Source of the DNA: Anaerorudis cellulosivorans
GTDB lineage: Bacteria > Bacteroidota > Bacteroidia > Bacteroidales > Dysgonomonadaceae
Direction: 5' to 3'
Assembly (NCBI RefSeq): GCF_025943985.1
Contig: NZ_JAPCWE010000001.1
Coordinates: 204,694 to 249,153, forward strand
DNA length: 44,460 nucleotides
Below the pieces are notes generated by a model. It had not been told where the DNA came from. It did not search any database and was given only the letters and a program-made list of their open reading frames with translations. This document shows, in pieces, positions 18,201 through 26,034 of this stretch; within the stretch, counting starts at the first letter, position 1; each line of letters starts with the position of its first letter. A program made the translations under genes and the position numbers.

Positions 18201-19536
18201 GATTTTTCCGATCCAACAGGGTGACGCCGTTTCCCCATGTACCCACCCAAAGGCGGTCTTCATCGTCGATACTCAACGCACTTACCGAATTATGGCCCAA
18301 GCGTGCCGACGAAACGGCAGTGAAATGTTCAAAAAAATTCGTCCCTTTTTTTCTCCGGTTAAGCCCACCTTCCACCGTTCCAACCCACAAATTTCCGTCC
18401 CCATCTTCCAAAATCGCATTCACCGGATTTTTGGAAATGCTGCCCGGCGTATTTTCTTGATGGGTATAAATTTTCACGTACACGTTGCGAGGTGTAATTT
18501 TGTTCACACCCCCGGTTTCGGTCCCTATCCACAGGATATCGCCCGACGAAAACAAACAGTTAACGAAATTGCTGTTCAGGGTAATTTTGGTTGAGTTTTC
18601 GTCCCGACAAACGCGCTCGAATCGATCGGTCGACGGCTGATAAATATTTATGCCGTTGAGGGTCGAAGCAATCAACATTTTGGAAGACGTCACACACAAA
18701 TCGGTAACAAAATCCTGCGATATCGATCGCCCGTCATTTGCGTCGTGTACGTATATTTTTACGGCATCTTCATTTTTGAAATACCGGTACAACCCCCGGT
18801 CGGTTGCCATCCAAACCTCGTTTTCTTTCCACAGGATTTTATTAACCTGCGTATGGCGCGGGAAAACCAATTTCTGCGAAACCGGTTGCGTCCGTATCGT
18901 CTCATTTCCGTTATCGACAAACGTTTTTAAAATTTTGTCGCTTACGCCGATCCAGATATTCCCATCCCCATCGATGTCGGCCATGGCAATATAGCGCACC
19001 GGATGATCGTCGATGGTCAGTTTGAAAACCGATTCGATTTCCCCATCCGCGTTCAACACGATTTTGTACAACGTGTTTATCGAAAACAACCAAAAATCGC
19101 CTTTCGCATCTTTTTCCAGATTAAGGACGGTTTGATTCGAAAAAGAAAAATCGCCATCCGCCCCCGGAAACAAATCCACAAGTTTTTGTTCCGAAAGCGA
19201 CAACACATCCAACCCTCCATCCGAAGCAATCCACAGCCTTCCGAAATCATCCTCGCATACCTTGTGCACGGAATTTCCTTTCAGGCCGACGGGAAAACTG
19301 TTCATGGTATAATGCACGAATTCATAGCCATCGAATCGCGAAAGACCGTTTCCGGTGGCAAACCACACAAATCCGCGCTTGTCCTGATAAATATCGTCAA
19401 CAAAATTGTGCATCAACCCGTTATCCATCACGATATAATCGATGAGGTAATTATCGGATGTAAAGCGTTGGGCCAAACACACAACCGAGGACAGCCAAAG
19501 CATGAAAACCACGATAAGAAAGGGTCGCATTTTCAT
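15265..19536 (-). CDS. Hybrid two-component system sensor-regulator (HTCS), arabinan-type
   Basis: 1423-residue one-protein two-component system. In order: signal peptide (1-22); a large periplasmic sensor of two-bladed-propeller type with repeated D-x-x-G-x-x-W-(I/V/F)-G/A-T units (about 25-690); a Y_Y_Y domain (about 735-802); one membrane helix (about 811-829); a coiled coil (about 833-900); histidine kinase with phospho-acceptor His910 in NLTHEFRTP and an ATPase domain (NLLSNAIKYTPNSG, DTGTGIP, GTGIGLYLCKQL); receiver with phospho-acceptor Asp1221 in DLMMPVMDG; and an AraC-type DNA-binding domain (about 1315-1421). All phosphotransfer residues are present. It should sense a periplasmic oligosaccharide and activate the adjacent operon. 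It has its own consensus promoter at 19562-19592. Confidence 0.95.
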   Translation of the reverse strand: MKMRPFLIVVFMLWLSSVVCLAQRFTSDNYLIDYIVMDNGLMHNFVDDIYQDKRGFVWFATGNGLSRFDGYEFVHYTMNSFPVGLKGNSVHKVCEDDFGRLWIASDGGLDVLSLSEQKLVDLFPGADGDFSFSNQTVLNLEKDAKGDFWLFSINTLYKIVLNADGEIESVFKLTIDDHPVRYIAMADIDGDGNIWIGVSDKILKTFVDNGNETIRTQPVSQKLVFPRHTQVNKILWKENEVWMATDRGLYRYFKNEDAVKIYVHDANDGRSISQDFVTDLCVTSSKMLIASTLNGINIYQPSTDRFERVCRDENSTKITLNSNFVNCLFSSGDILWIGTETGGVNKITPRNVYVKIYTHQENTPGSISKNPVNAILEDGDGNLWVGTVEGGLNRRKKGTNFFEHFTAVSSARLGHNSVSALSIDDEDRLWVGTWGNGVTLLDRKNPAKPASRYLNAASEPGFLIDFVGALQYDTINRGMWLGTNQGLYFYDLNTEKLTVPFNDRSSTSISNIIGSAIDRNNRLWIGCDEGVYVVNLNREGKDFFSYTHYKYKPDNPQSRLIDKITCIYLDSKGVLWLGSDRFGLYRRMTDKQGNDTFRNYTMADGLASNNVRGILEDDSGNLWISTNNGLSFFDVKNGQFSNLYKEDGLCSSQFYWNAYCKTDDGTLYFGTVDGLIGIDAKSIFSDVRKYTVTLTNLVVNNRPVFPGKCIDADISISNRMVIHEKDKSFRIGFSALNYFSTYHYVYAYRLLGYDEDWIEAPKNEHSAAYMNLPPGKYVFQVKYTPKNRKDYGEITQFEIRIKPYFYKTFWFKSLIVAFLLFLILSWYFWRIRSYEEQHKRLEEIVDERTQQLENQNEILKRQKFELAQQNVALNQQKEEILRQKEQIVDMSRKVQKMNQERLDFFTNLTHEFRTPITLIAGPVERALRLSTNPYVIEQLHFAERNSKYLLTLINQLMDFRKIESQRTEINYQQGNFMVFLNSLSEQFAFQLKERDLELRMVCDLPEPDFFFDEDAFRKILTNLLSNAIKYTPNSGTITLYAKSLGDGSNGQSERLYLAVKDTGTGIPEEELDEIFKRFYQSRNHAHYTVQGQSGTGIGLYLCKQLVDMLGGKIRAKNNKSGGSTFRMILPLHRTNPNAAEGVSTEPVSVHANEHKENIEDRNNYKEWDKDKRCFLIVEDNIDMGKYICSILNPYYNTIEAANGEEALTILQRHNIDFIISDLMMPVMDGLTLSKRVKENIELSHIPFLMLTAKSSESTRTESYRLGVDSYLVKPFSEEVLLARIQNILKARDRYQQQLISQMDTSVLELSEESKDKKFMENVLEIMKQNYQNPAFDVRDFVEAMNVSKSLLNKKLNALSGKSAGQFIRVYRLNLAYNLILHNKGTKNKTISDIAYEVGFNDPKYFTRCFTRQFNITPSKLMEE

Positions 19537-19561
19537 CCTACTAAAATCAATGGAGTTTCCA

Positions 19562-19592
19562 CAAATTTAGCACAAAAAATACAATACGCAAA
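19562..19592 (-). promoter_or_regulatory. Consensus Bacteroidetes promoter of the HTCS gene
   Basis: On the minus strand TTTG (19589-19592) is followed by exactly 19 bases and then TAAATTTG (19562-19569), a perfect match to TTTG-N19-TAnnTTTG, the primary sigma-factor consensus in Bacteroidetes. Transcription should start near 19555, giving a leader of only about 20 bases before the HTCS ATG at 19536. This indicates constitutive expression of the sensor, separate from the export genes upstream. Confidence 0.8.
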
Positions 19593-19671
19593 ACAGCAGA
19601 TCGGTTTGGGTAAAATACACCGCCCTCCAAGCAGAAAAATGGAGATTTTTATTGGCAATAACGTACCGCGT

Positions 19672-20844
19672 TCAAGCGTCGGCGGGTTGTTGCTTGATTT
19701 CGCGGGAAAGGTGGTTGAAAAAGGGCGCGGCAAACACCCAGCCGATAGCAACAATCAGCCCCAAAAATACAAACACCACCAGGATCATCCCTCGACGGGG
19801 AGCACTTTTTTCTAAAGGAACTATAACGGGATCAATTACCGTAAAAACCGGTTGAGTTTCCTTAACGGATAATTTAGCCTGTTCCAATTGTCTGGCTAAC
19901 TCATTATACACCGTGAAAGCAATATTATACTCATTCCGCAATTGTTGCTCAGTTGTCCTAGCCATTGCAGTAGTCAGCCCTCGATTTGCATCCTGAAATG
20001 CAGCAAGAGCCGTCTGTTTTCGAAAAAATTCTTTTTTAGCCTCTTCATAGCTTCGTTCAACAAATGCCAAATTTTCTTTCACTTTTTCAGTCTTGTAAGT
20101 TATTACATATTCTTCGAGCGTTTTACGAAGTTGCTCTGTAATTTGAGCAGCAGCCTCAGGTTCAGGAAATGTATACCCAAGGGTAATATACTTTTCTTTT
20201 TGATTATATTCGTATTGAACGGCATTTTTGATCGCATTGCAAACAGCCTGTTTCTGAGGTGTAATTACGAATACGGAAGGAACGCTGTCATTATTTTCTT
20301 TGGCAAGCGAAGTTGGATTTGTAATCCCGGCAGGTTTGAATAACGAAATTAAGGTGCCCGGCAATCCTATCGTATATTTTTTGATAGTGCTGACAATATT
20401 AAAAGTACGGTATTTTTTGTCGGAGTAATATTCATACAACGTAATGGGTTTATCCTTCGACTTTTTTACTGTGATCGGGATTTCCATCATTGCTTCGGCA
20501 AAAGGGAAACTTTGAATGATGGTCGGATACATCACAGGAGAAATAACCCCTTCCGATATAATGCTTGTTCCAATATTTACACCTACAATCGATGCCAAAC
20601 CACCTAAATTCCCTCCTTGGTTATCTTTCCCTTGTGGAACTACAACACATTGAGCCGTATATTCCACCGGCGAAAATAACGCAATAAACAATCCTATAAG
20701 CAAGAAAATTCCTGTCGTCTTGAGGATGAATTTGCGTTTATGCCACAATTTGCCCAGCAGCTCCGTCAGATCGATTTCTTCCTCGCCAGCCGGTGTCGAA
20801 GATACCGGAACCGTAGGGATCGGTTGTTTGTAGTTTTCATCCAT
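19672..20844 (-). CDS. Wzz/PCP-type polysaccharide chain-length determinant
   Basis: Inner-membrane polysaccharide co-polymerase of 390 residues that helps set the chain length of, or export, a Wzy-made polymer. Two transmembrane helices bracket a large periplasmic domain: about 36-57 (FILKTTGIFLLIGLFIALFS) and about 356-378 (ILVVFVFLGLIVAIGWVFAA). The second is preceded by the family's PVIVPLEKSAPRRG, and the periplasmic part is rich in coiled coil (about 235-335). There is no cytoplasmic tyrosine-kinase domain, so it is Wzz-like rather than a Wzc autokinase. It starts 6 bases after the stop of the export gene and is probably cotranscribed with it. Confidence 0.9.
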   Translation of the reverse strand: MDENYKQPIPTVPVSSTPAGEEEIDLTELLGKLWHKRKFILKTTGIFLLIGLFIALFSPVEYTAQCVVVPQGKDNQGGNLGGLASIVGVNIGTSIISEGVISPVMYPTIIQSFPFAEAMMEIPITVKKSKDKPITLYEYYSDKKYRTFNIVSTIKKYTIGLPGTLISLFKPAGITNPTSLAKENNDSVPSVFVITPQKQAVCNAIKNAVQYEYNQKEKYITLGYTFPEPEAAAQITEQLRKTLEEYVITYKTEKVKENLAFVERSYEEAKKEFFRKQTALAAFQDANRGLTTAMARTTEQQLRNEYNIAFTVYNELARQLEQAKLSVKETQPVFTVIDPVIVPLEKSAPRRGMILVVFVFLGLIVAIGWVFAAPFFNHLSREIKQQPADA

Positions 20845-20850
20845 GGCGGC

Positions 20851-23319
20851 TTATTTTATCAGATTCGTAATGAGCAGTCCCAGTGTGGCAATCGAATTGC
20901 CGATACCCAATATTTCGGGAAGCGATATCTGTGAACGTTCCGGCTTCTCCGGTATAATGATTTCACATCCCGGCTCTATTTTCGCCCTACGGCCCGTAGC
21001 CACCTGCCCGTTCATGTAAATCACAAACGCTTTGCCCTTCATGGCCAGACGCGAATAACCGCCGGCCATCTCCACATAATCGTCCAAATTCTTCTTTTTG
21101 CTGAATGCCACCATATTGGGATACAGCACCCCTCCCGAAATCTTTACGGTAGGGTTGTAAATCGGTACAGAAAGCACATCGCCCTCCCGCAGCACAATAT
21201 CGTCTTCGCTTCCCGGGTTTTTTAATGCCTTTTCGAGATCGATACCCACATATTGATAACGCAAATCCAAATCGGCCACCAAAGTAGAATCTTTCTTCAT
21301 CAGGGAATCCGATGGCATGACTTTCTCACTTTCCAACAAAGTTTTGGCCATCAATGCTTCACGTGTACGCCGCTGTTCCGCTTCGGTCAGTTGACGTTGC
21401 AGTCGTGCTCCCTTAGGATAAGCAAATTGGGTAAGCCCTCCTGCCCTATTCACCAGCGACGACAACCGCTCGTCTTTGGTCAATTTGGCATACTGCCCGC
21501 CAAACAACACCTCACCCTCGATCGCCACATTTTGTTGGGGTTCATATCCCGGCGAACGACGCACGAACACCTCGTCGAAAGGCTCCAATGTAAACGATTT
21601 GTCGCCGCTGATGATCAGTCCGTTTTTCAACGAAAAGCTGAACGCCTCGCCCGTCACACCGGAATCGATTGTACTTTCGGGTTTCTTTATCCTCCGATAC
21701 ACATCGATACGGGCAGTGGAAGCCGATTCGCGCAACCCGCCCGCCTGCACAATCACATCCTCGATCGACATATTGTCGGCATAGGCATACGTACCCGGAG
21801 CGCGCACCTCACCCCCCACACTGATCGTAAAATTATCGAGCAGCGAAATCACCGAAGGAACGAACAGGCGATCGTTTTTGCGCAAGGGAACATCGGGAAT
21901 GCGGTTGTTCAGCAACGCCTCCACATCCACCGACTCCACAATGGGAGTCAGATCCTCTTTCTCGCGATAGAGCAACGCCCGCGACAGGAAAGCATCCTCG
22001 CGCGGACCTTGAGCCATCTTCATCAGATCGCCCACCGTCTTTATATCGTCTCCGATGGCATAACTTCCCGGACGCATCACGGCACCCTCGACGGACACCC
22101 TGTTGGCAAAGCGGGTAAGAATATTGCCCACGGAGATCTGGTCGCCGTCGCGCATCCGAAAATCGGGAAACTGCAGCGCATTCACCGTATATACCTCCAT
22201 CTCGCTTGTTCCTTTGCGGCGCAGTTGCACATTCTCCTTATATGCTTCACCCCGGAACCCGCCGGCAAAACGAATCAGGTCGTCCAACGTTTCGTTTTCC
22301 TTCATCTCGTACCACATCGGTCGCTTCACCTCGCCCGTTACCTGAGCCAGTACACCATACGGATCCACCTTGATAATATCGCCGTCGCGCAACGTAATAT
22401 CTCCCGCATTGTTGCCGTGCATCAGGTATTCGTAGATATCGATGACCGCCTCCGTCTTGCCCGCCCTAAAAACACGGATCGTACGCAGGCTGCCGATTTT
22501 GTTGATGCCCCCCGCTGCATACAGCGCATGGAAAGCCGATGCGAACGACGACAGCGTGTAGGTACCCGGCGTCACCACCTCACCCATCACGTTTACCCGA
22601 ATGGTACGCACATTCCCTACCGATATGGCCAGGAAGGTACGCGGTTCGGGGGAATCCAGATCGGAATAAATCGTAGAAAAAGCATTGCGTATATGCGCCG
22701 TTGCCTGATCCACCCGCATGCCGCTCAGCTGAATCCGTCCCAATCCCGGTACGGTGATATGCCCGTCGGGAGCTATGGTATAACGCACATTCAATTCGGA
22801 ATTTCCCCATATATCGATGATCACCTCGTCGCCCGGCCCCAGTACATAGTTGGCCGGCGTCGGCATATTCATGTTCGGCTCGAAGGTAAGGCGATGGGTG
22901 GAGAAAAAATCCTGCCCGAAAATTTGCTCTTCCTGAGGAATAATCATCCACCCCGGTATATCCCTTATCAACGAATCTTGCAGAAACATACCTTCATCTT
23001 TCATTCTTTCCTTTTCATCTGGATAAGGGAACATTCCTTTTGATGTTCTCCCATATTGATTTTTCAGATCATAATTGGAACGTAAAACATTTGGTTGAGA
23101 ATTCTTTTCGTATCCGTATCGCTTTTTCAAGCGTTGGAACTGATCCACGGTAACCCCCTTTTTTGTCAGTTCCAAATAGATTTGTTCCTGTGTCATCCCG
23201 GCATTGCTGTAATTCATCATCTCCTGTAGTATTTGTTCGTCGCTCATTTGCGCAACAAGCGAAGTCGAGATGCACAACAAAATCACCAGGATCCCATAAA
23301 TACGTGTCAGTTGCTTCAT
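20851..23319 (-). CDS. Wza-like outer-membrane polysaccharide export protein with multiple SLBB domains
   Basis: 822-residue export channel protein, about twice the length of E. coli Wza (379). A signal peptide ends near LVAQ (no lipobox seen). A helical N-terminal part (about 25-70) leads into the polysaccharide-export domain from about 156 (NYVLGPGDEVIIDIWG) and then a series of SLBB beta-grasp units marked by repeats such as VMGEVVTPGTYTLSS, VEGAVMRPGSYAIGD, VGGEVRAPGTYAYAD and IEGEVLFGGQYAKLT. It ends with a short hydrophobic segment (ILGIGNSIATLGLLITNLIK). It forms a leftward pair with the Wzz-like gene, divergent from the biosynthetic genes. Confidence 0.93.
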   Translation of the reverse strand: MKQLTRIYGILVILLCISTSLVAQMSDEQILQEMMNYSNAGMTQEQIYLELTKKGVTVDQFQRLKKRYGYEKNSQPNVLRSNYDLKNQYGRTSKGMFPYPDEKERMKDEGMFLQDSLIRDIPGWMIIPQEEQIFGQDFFSTHRLTFEPNMNMPTPANYVLGPGDEVIIDIWGNSELNVRYTIAPDGHITVPGLGRIQLSGMRVDQATAHIRNAFSTIYSDLDSPEPRTFLAISVGNVRTIRVNVMGEVVTPGTYTLSSFASAFHALYAAGGINKIGSLRTIRVFRAGKTEAVIDIYEYLMHGNNAGDITLRDGDIIKVDPYGVLAQVTGEVKRPMWYEMKENETLDDLIRFAGGFRGEAYKENVQLRRKGTSEMEVYTVNALQFPDFRMRDGDQISVGNILTRFANRVSVEGAVMRPGSYAIGDDIKTVGDLMKMAQGPREDAFLSRALLYREKEDLTPIVESVDVEALLNNRIPDVPLRKNDRLFVPSVISLLDNFTISVGGEVRAPGTYAYADNMSIEDVIVQAGGLRESASTARIDVYRRIKKPESTIDSGVTGEAFSFSLKNGLIISGDKSFTLEPFDEVFVRRSPGYEPQQNVAIEGEVLFGGQYAKLTKDERLSSLVNRAGGLTQFAYPKGARLQRQLTEAEQRRTREALMAKTLLESEKVMPSDSLMKKDSTLVADLDLRYQYVGIDLEKALKNPGSEDDIVLREGDVLSVPIYNPTVKISGGVLYPNMVAFSKKKNLDDYVEMAGGYSRLAMKGKAFVIYMNGQVATGRRAKIEPGCEIIIPEKPERSQISLPEILGIGNSIATLGLLITNLIK

Positions 23320-23400
23320 AACGTGCTGTTTGTCTATGTTTGATCGCGTTCAATCGGGTTTGGTCGATCGGATTTGTTGACCCGGAACACTATTTTGGAG

Positions 23401-23408
23401 CAAAATTA
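23401..23408 (-). promoter_or_regulatory. Candidate -7 element for the export operon
   Basis: CAAAATTA on the plus strand is TAATTTTG on the minus strand, a full match to TAnnTTTG, about 80 bases upstream of the wza-like ATG. Upstream, GTTG at 23427-23430 with an 18-base spacer is only a half-match to the -33 TTTG, so the call rests on the -7 word and position. Confidence 0.4.
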
Positions 23409-23712
23409 ATGGAATTTTTCAAAAAACAACCCATCCCCCTCCAAAAATTCTGCTCACTTTTTTTCAACTCACTGCATTATACTGATTTTTGTTTATATTT
23501 ACGGTAAATCTATTTCGGAACAAGACACCTTCTCCGTACCTTCTCCGTACCAAGGCTGCACCTTCCTCGCTCCATGGTTGCATCAGGCTTGCGTCATCCT
23601 CGCCTAAAGTTTGCGCTGTCTCCACTCCTGTATCCCGCTCTACATGCGGCAAAGATATAGCTTCGTTTTATACCGATCACGCGGAATCCGATGTTGTCGT
23701 CCCTGCCTTGAA

Positions 23713-23765
23713 GCGAAGGAAGAGCGAAGGAAGAGCGAAGGAAGAGCGAAGAAGGAGCGAAGGAC
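23713..23765. repeat. 11-bp tandem repeat GCGAAGGAAGA, about 4.5 copies
   Basis: Three perfect copies of GCGAAGGAAGA (23713-23745), one variant (GCGAAGAAGGA, 23746-23756) and a partial copy lie in the 606-bp gap between the divergent export and biosynthesis operons. In the same gap ACCTTCTCCGT is directly repeated at 23527-23537 and 23538-23548, also with an 11-bp period. No credible gene is seen in 23320-23925, and I found no invertible promoter flanked by the long inverted repeats known from Bacteroides capsule loci. Confidence 0.8.
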
Positions 23766-23885
23766 ATGCAATAAAAAGGCAGAAAAAGCGTTGTTAAACC
23801 GAATACCCGGACGCCAAAAACCAAAGGGTATAAGAAAAAACTCAATTTTTAACAAGAAATCGGACACCATATAAAAAGAATTAAC

Positions 23886-23893
23886 TAAATTTG
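23886..23893 (+). promoter_or_regulatory. Candidate -7 element for the polysaccharide biosynthesis operon
   Basis: TAAATTTG exactly matches TAnnTTTG and ends 32 bases before the upxY-like ATG at 23926. No TTTG lies about 19 bases upstream, so a regulated or weak promoter is implied. A 6-bp inverted repeat ATACCC/GGGTAT (23803-23808, 23826-23831, 17-base spacer) sits roughly 55-80 bases upstream of it. Confidence 0.4.
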
Positions 23894-23925
23894 CGTCCGC
23901 ATACAAATGCAATCGGGTTCTATAA

Positions 23926-24428
23926 ATGGACAAAGCACTCAAATGGTATGCGCTTTACACGCGCTCGCGATTCGAAAAAAAAGCGGCCGAACGGCTGACG
24001 GAGCAAGGTATCGAAGCCTACGTGCCCCTGCAGCGGGTAATGCGGCAGTGGAGCGACCGGCGCAAACTGGTACTCGAACCGGCCATTCGTTCCTACGTCT
24101 TTGTCCGCATCAATCACCTCCACTATTACAACGTATTGAACACGCCGGGCATTGTGCGTTACGTTTTCTTCGACGGCAAGCCCGCCGTAGTGCGCGATGA
24201 GGAGATCGACACGCTGAAGCGGGTGATGGATGCCGAACTCGAGTGGAATGCCTGCCCGACGACCTGCAGCCCGGCACGCGGGTGCGCATCGTCCAAGGGC
24301 CCCTCACGGGCGTTGAAGGCGAACTGGTACAGCACGTGGGCAAGCAGAAGGTAGCCCTGCGCATCGAAGCCATCCGGCAGGTGATGATGGTCACCCTCTC
24401 GCCGCAGGTGCTGGAAGTATTGCGGTAA
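23926..24428 (+). pseudogene. UpxY-type NusG-like transcription antiterminator, frameshifted
   Basis: UpxY proteins are NusG paralogues that travel with RNA polymerase and let it read through long capsule operons. The NGN domain is intact (KWYALYTRSRFEKKAAERL at about 6-24, SYVFVRI at 56-62) to Glu106. The frame then turns into nonsense and ends at 24354. The correct C-terminal KOW part (GTRVRIVQGPLTGVEGEL to the stop at 24428) is intact in the -1 frame from 24243. Adding one G at GAG|TGG (24241-24246) gives ELE-VECLPDD and a single protein of about 167 residues, close to normal family size. So this is a one-base deletion, either real or a sequencing error; programmed slippage is unlikely because no slippery heptamer is present. 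Confidence 0.85.
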
Positions 24429-24604
24429 CCGGAGGTTGACAACCAACAGCGAAACCGTTTTCGCTCAAACGGGTTAAAATAAAGAAGAGTAGGTCTTGTG
24501 GCAACAACGCACATGGGACTGAAAGGGCGAAGCCGTGAAGTAGGGATTGGAACTAGTGATAAATAATTAACTAAATAAGGATTATTGATCGTTTGAAAAA
24601 ACAT
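24429..24604 (+). other. Untranslated stretch after upxY with small hairpins
   Basis: 176 bp between the upxY remnant and the reverse-oriented lipoprotein gene, with no gene. AGCGAAA (24448-24454) and TTTCGCT (24459-24465) form a 7-bp stem with a 4-base loop just after the upxY stop, without a T-tract. Further on, TTGTGGCAACAA and GGCGAAGCC can form small stems. GC content here is nearer to upxY than to the AT-rich genes that follow. A leader element recognised by UpxY is possible but unproven. Confidence 0.35.
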
Positions 24605-25879
24605 TCATCTCATAAATAATACCATATCCCCTGATTCAATTTTAAAAGGTTGATTAATAAGCGAAAAAGGTATAATGGAACCGTTTTTCAAAACAATTTT
24701 CGTCAATGAATCCACTTTAATAGTTACTTCAATAGGACTATGCAAATCATTGTTTTGAATCATCAAGAACCTATTGGAATCATTTTCAATCTCAGAAATA
24801 AGTGCCGTATTACATCTTATTTCCAAAGACTTCACATAATCAGGCAAGGCTGCTAAGCGTTTCACTCCATCAGGTATCTGGGATCCATAATGACTTACAT
24901 TTTTTACTTCACCGGATAAAAAAATATGCTTTAGCGCATTTATTTCGCTATTCATTTTTTTTAGATGATTATAGACAAGGGTTCTTGATCCGTCCTTTTC
25001 AATTGGACCGGAATAATATTGAAAGTTCAGGCTGTTATAAGTCCAATAGGTATAATATTGAATTCCTTTTGCACCATAGGCTAAGTTAGAATATACTTGA
25101 AGTCGCAAATGTTCTAAAGTAGGTATGGGATAATCTCCGTGAGAAGTGGCTAAAGCAAATGCCCAAAAGGGCTTTCCCGTATCTCTGCTTTCATCTCGAA
25201 TGATCTCGAGGTTTTTATACCATCCATATCGGATATTGTTACCATTAAGAATAGGATAAAAATCGAACGATATTACTTCCAATGATAATTCTTCTACAAA
25301 TTGTCTTACATATTCTTGATAATTGGGCATTCCTAAATTAAATGCATGATTAGGGTATAAATTTACATACCATAAATGTTGGTCATCAATTGAAGTTATT
25401 GTTTGAATAATCTTTTTCAAGTACGGCAAATCATAAAGTGTTGGTTCATCTTTAATAAAATACCCAGCATTAGCAGGATGATCTTTAAACTTTTTTACGG
25501 TTGAAAGGGTATTACTCTCCAATTCGGGACAACGGATTAATATTTTCATTCCTACCTGCTTAGCAATATCCAACGCTTTTTGCACGCTATCGGCATTCGG
25601 GTAGGCAGAATAATTAATAGTTATACCTGCATCCTTAGCTTCGCGGAAACGTTCGATATTTGTATATTTGGGTGGTACTCCCAACCATGCTATAATGGGA
25701 AAATCTGTTGTATCTTTTACTTTAGGATATCTGCTTAAATCCACATTAGTGGTTAATGTAGCAATATCTTTAGCTGTTGTTATGATGGTTTTATAATCTT
25801 CTCCTGCATCAGTCAAACAGCCGGTAAATATGAATATCAATAAAAGCAGGAGATACGCTTTCCGATAATGAACTATCAT
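24605..25879 (-). CDS. Glycosidase-like TIM-barrel lipoprotein, reverse strand
   Basis: 424-residue lipoprotein (lipobox FTGC, Cys21) with a central (beta/alpha)8-type region resembling clan GH-A glycoside hydrolases. Seen: FPIIAWLGVP near 60-69; AKQVGMKILIRCPE near 106-119; the acidic YFIKDEP at 140-146, where Glu145 sits as a candidate acid/base; SFDFYP at 204-209; and GIQYYTYWTYN near 272-282. The final ~100 residues look like a beta-sandwich. I cannot name a GH family; GH42-like or an uncharacterised family is possible. It is encoded against the direction of the biosynthetic genes and shares a 155-bp intergenic region with wzx, so it is expressed separately. It may trim or release the polysaccharide made by this locus. 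Confidence 0.65.
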   Translation of the reverse strand: MIVHYRKAYLLLLLIFIFTGCLTDAGEDYKTIITTAKDIATLTTNVDLSRYPKVKDTTDFPIIAWLGVPPKYTNIERFREAKDAGITINYSAYPNADSVQKALDIAKQVGMKILIRCPELESNTLSTVKKFKDHPANAGYFIKDEPTLYDLPYLKKIIQTITSIDDQHLWYVNLYPNHAFNLGMPNYQEYVRQFVEELSLEVISFDFYPILNGNNIRYGWYKNLEIIRDESRDTGKPFWAFALATSHGDYPIPTLEHLRLQVYSNLAYGAKGIQYYTYWTYNSLNFQYYSGPIEKDGSRTLVYNHLKKMNSEINALKHIFLSGEVKNVSHYGSQIPDGVKRLAALPDYVKSLEIRCNTALISEIENDSNRFLMIQNNDLHSPIEVTIKVDSLTKIVLKNGSIIPFSLINQPFKIESGDMVLFMR

Positions 25880-25989
25880 AAATTTGATTTAATTTTTTAT
25901 GCCGTAAAGATATAAATTATTTCAATAAATAGAAATAATCTTCCACAACGATAAAAATCATTAAAAGGAAAATCAAATAATTATTGTAA

Positions 25990-26020
25990 CTTGCACATCA
26001 ATTCTGAATTTACACATTTG
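25990..26020 (+). promoter_or_regulatory. Weak candidate promoter for wzx
   Basis: CTTG (25990-25993), 19 bases, then CACATTTG (26013-26020) is one mismatch from the consensus in each half with the correct spacing, ending 14 bases before the wzx ATG. This would give the biosynthetic genes a start point independent of the damaged upxY transcript. The very short leader and two mismatches keep confidence low. Confidence 0.3.
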
Positions 26021-26034
26021 ACAAATAAGAAACC

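Noticed and set aside
21253-23043. 596-codon plus-strand open frame opposite the export gene
   Set aside because: Antisense shadow of the multi-SLBB gene; no recognisable domain.
23320-23925. Invertible, phase-variable capsule promoter
   Set aside because: No pair of long inverted repeats flanks a promoter-like segment; only a 6-bp inverted repeat is seen.
24241-24246. Programmed -1 frameshift in upxY
   Set aside because: No slippery heptamer or downstream pseudoknot is evident, and the family is normally a single frame; a deletion explains it better.
24480-24560. Group II intron or riboswitch after upxY
   Set aside because: Only short stems of 3-7 bp are visible; no domain V or known aptamer core could be recognised.
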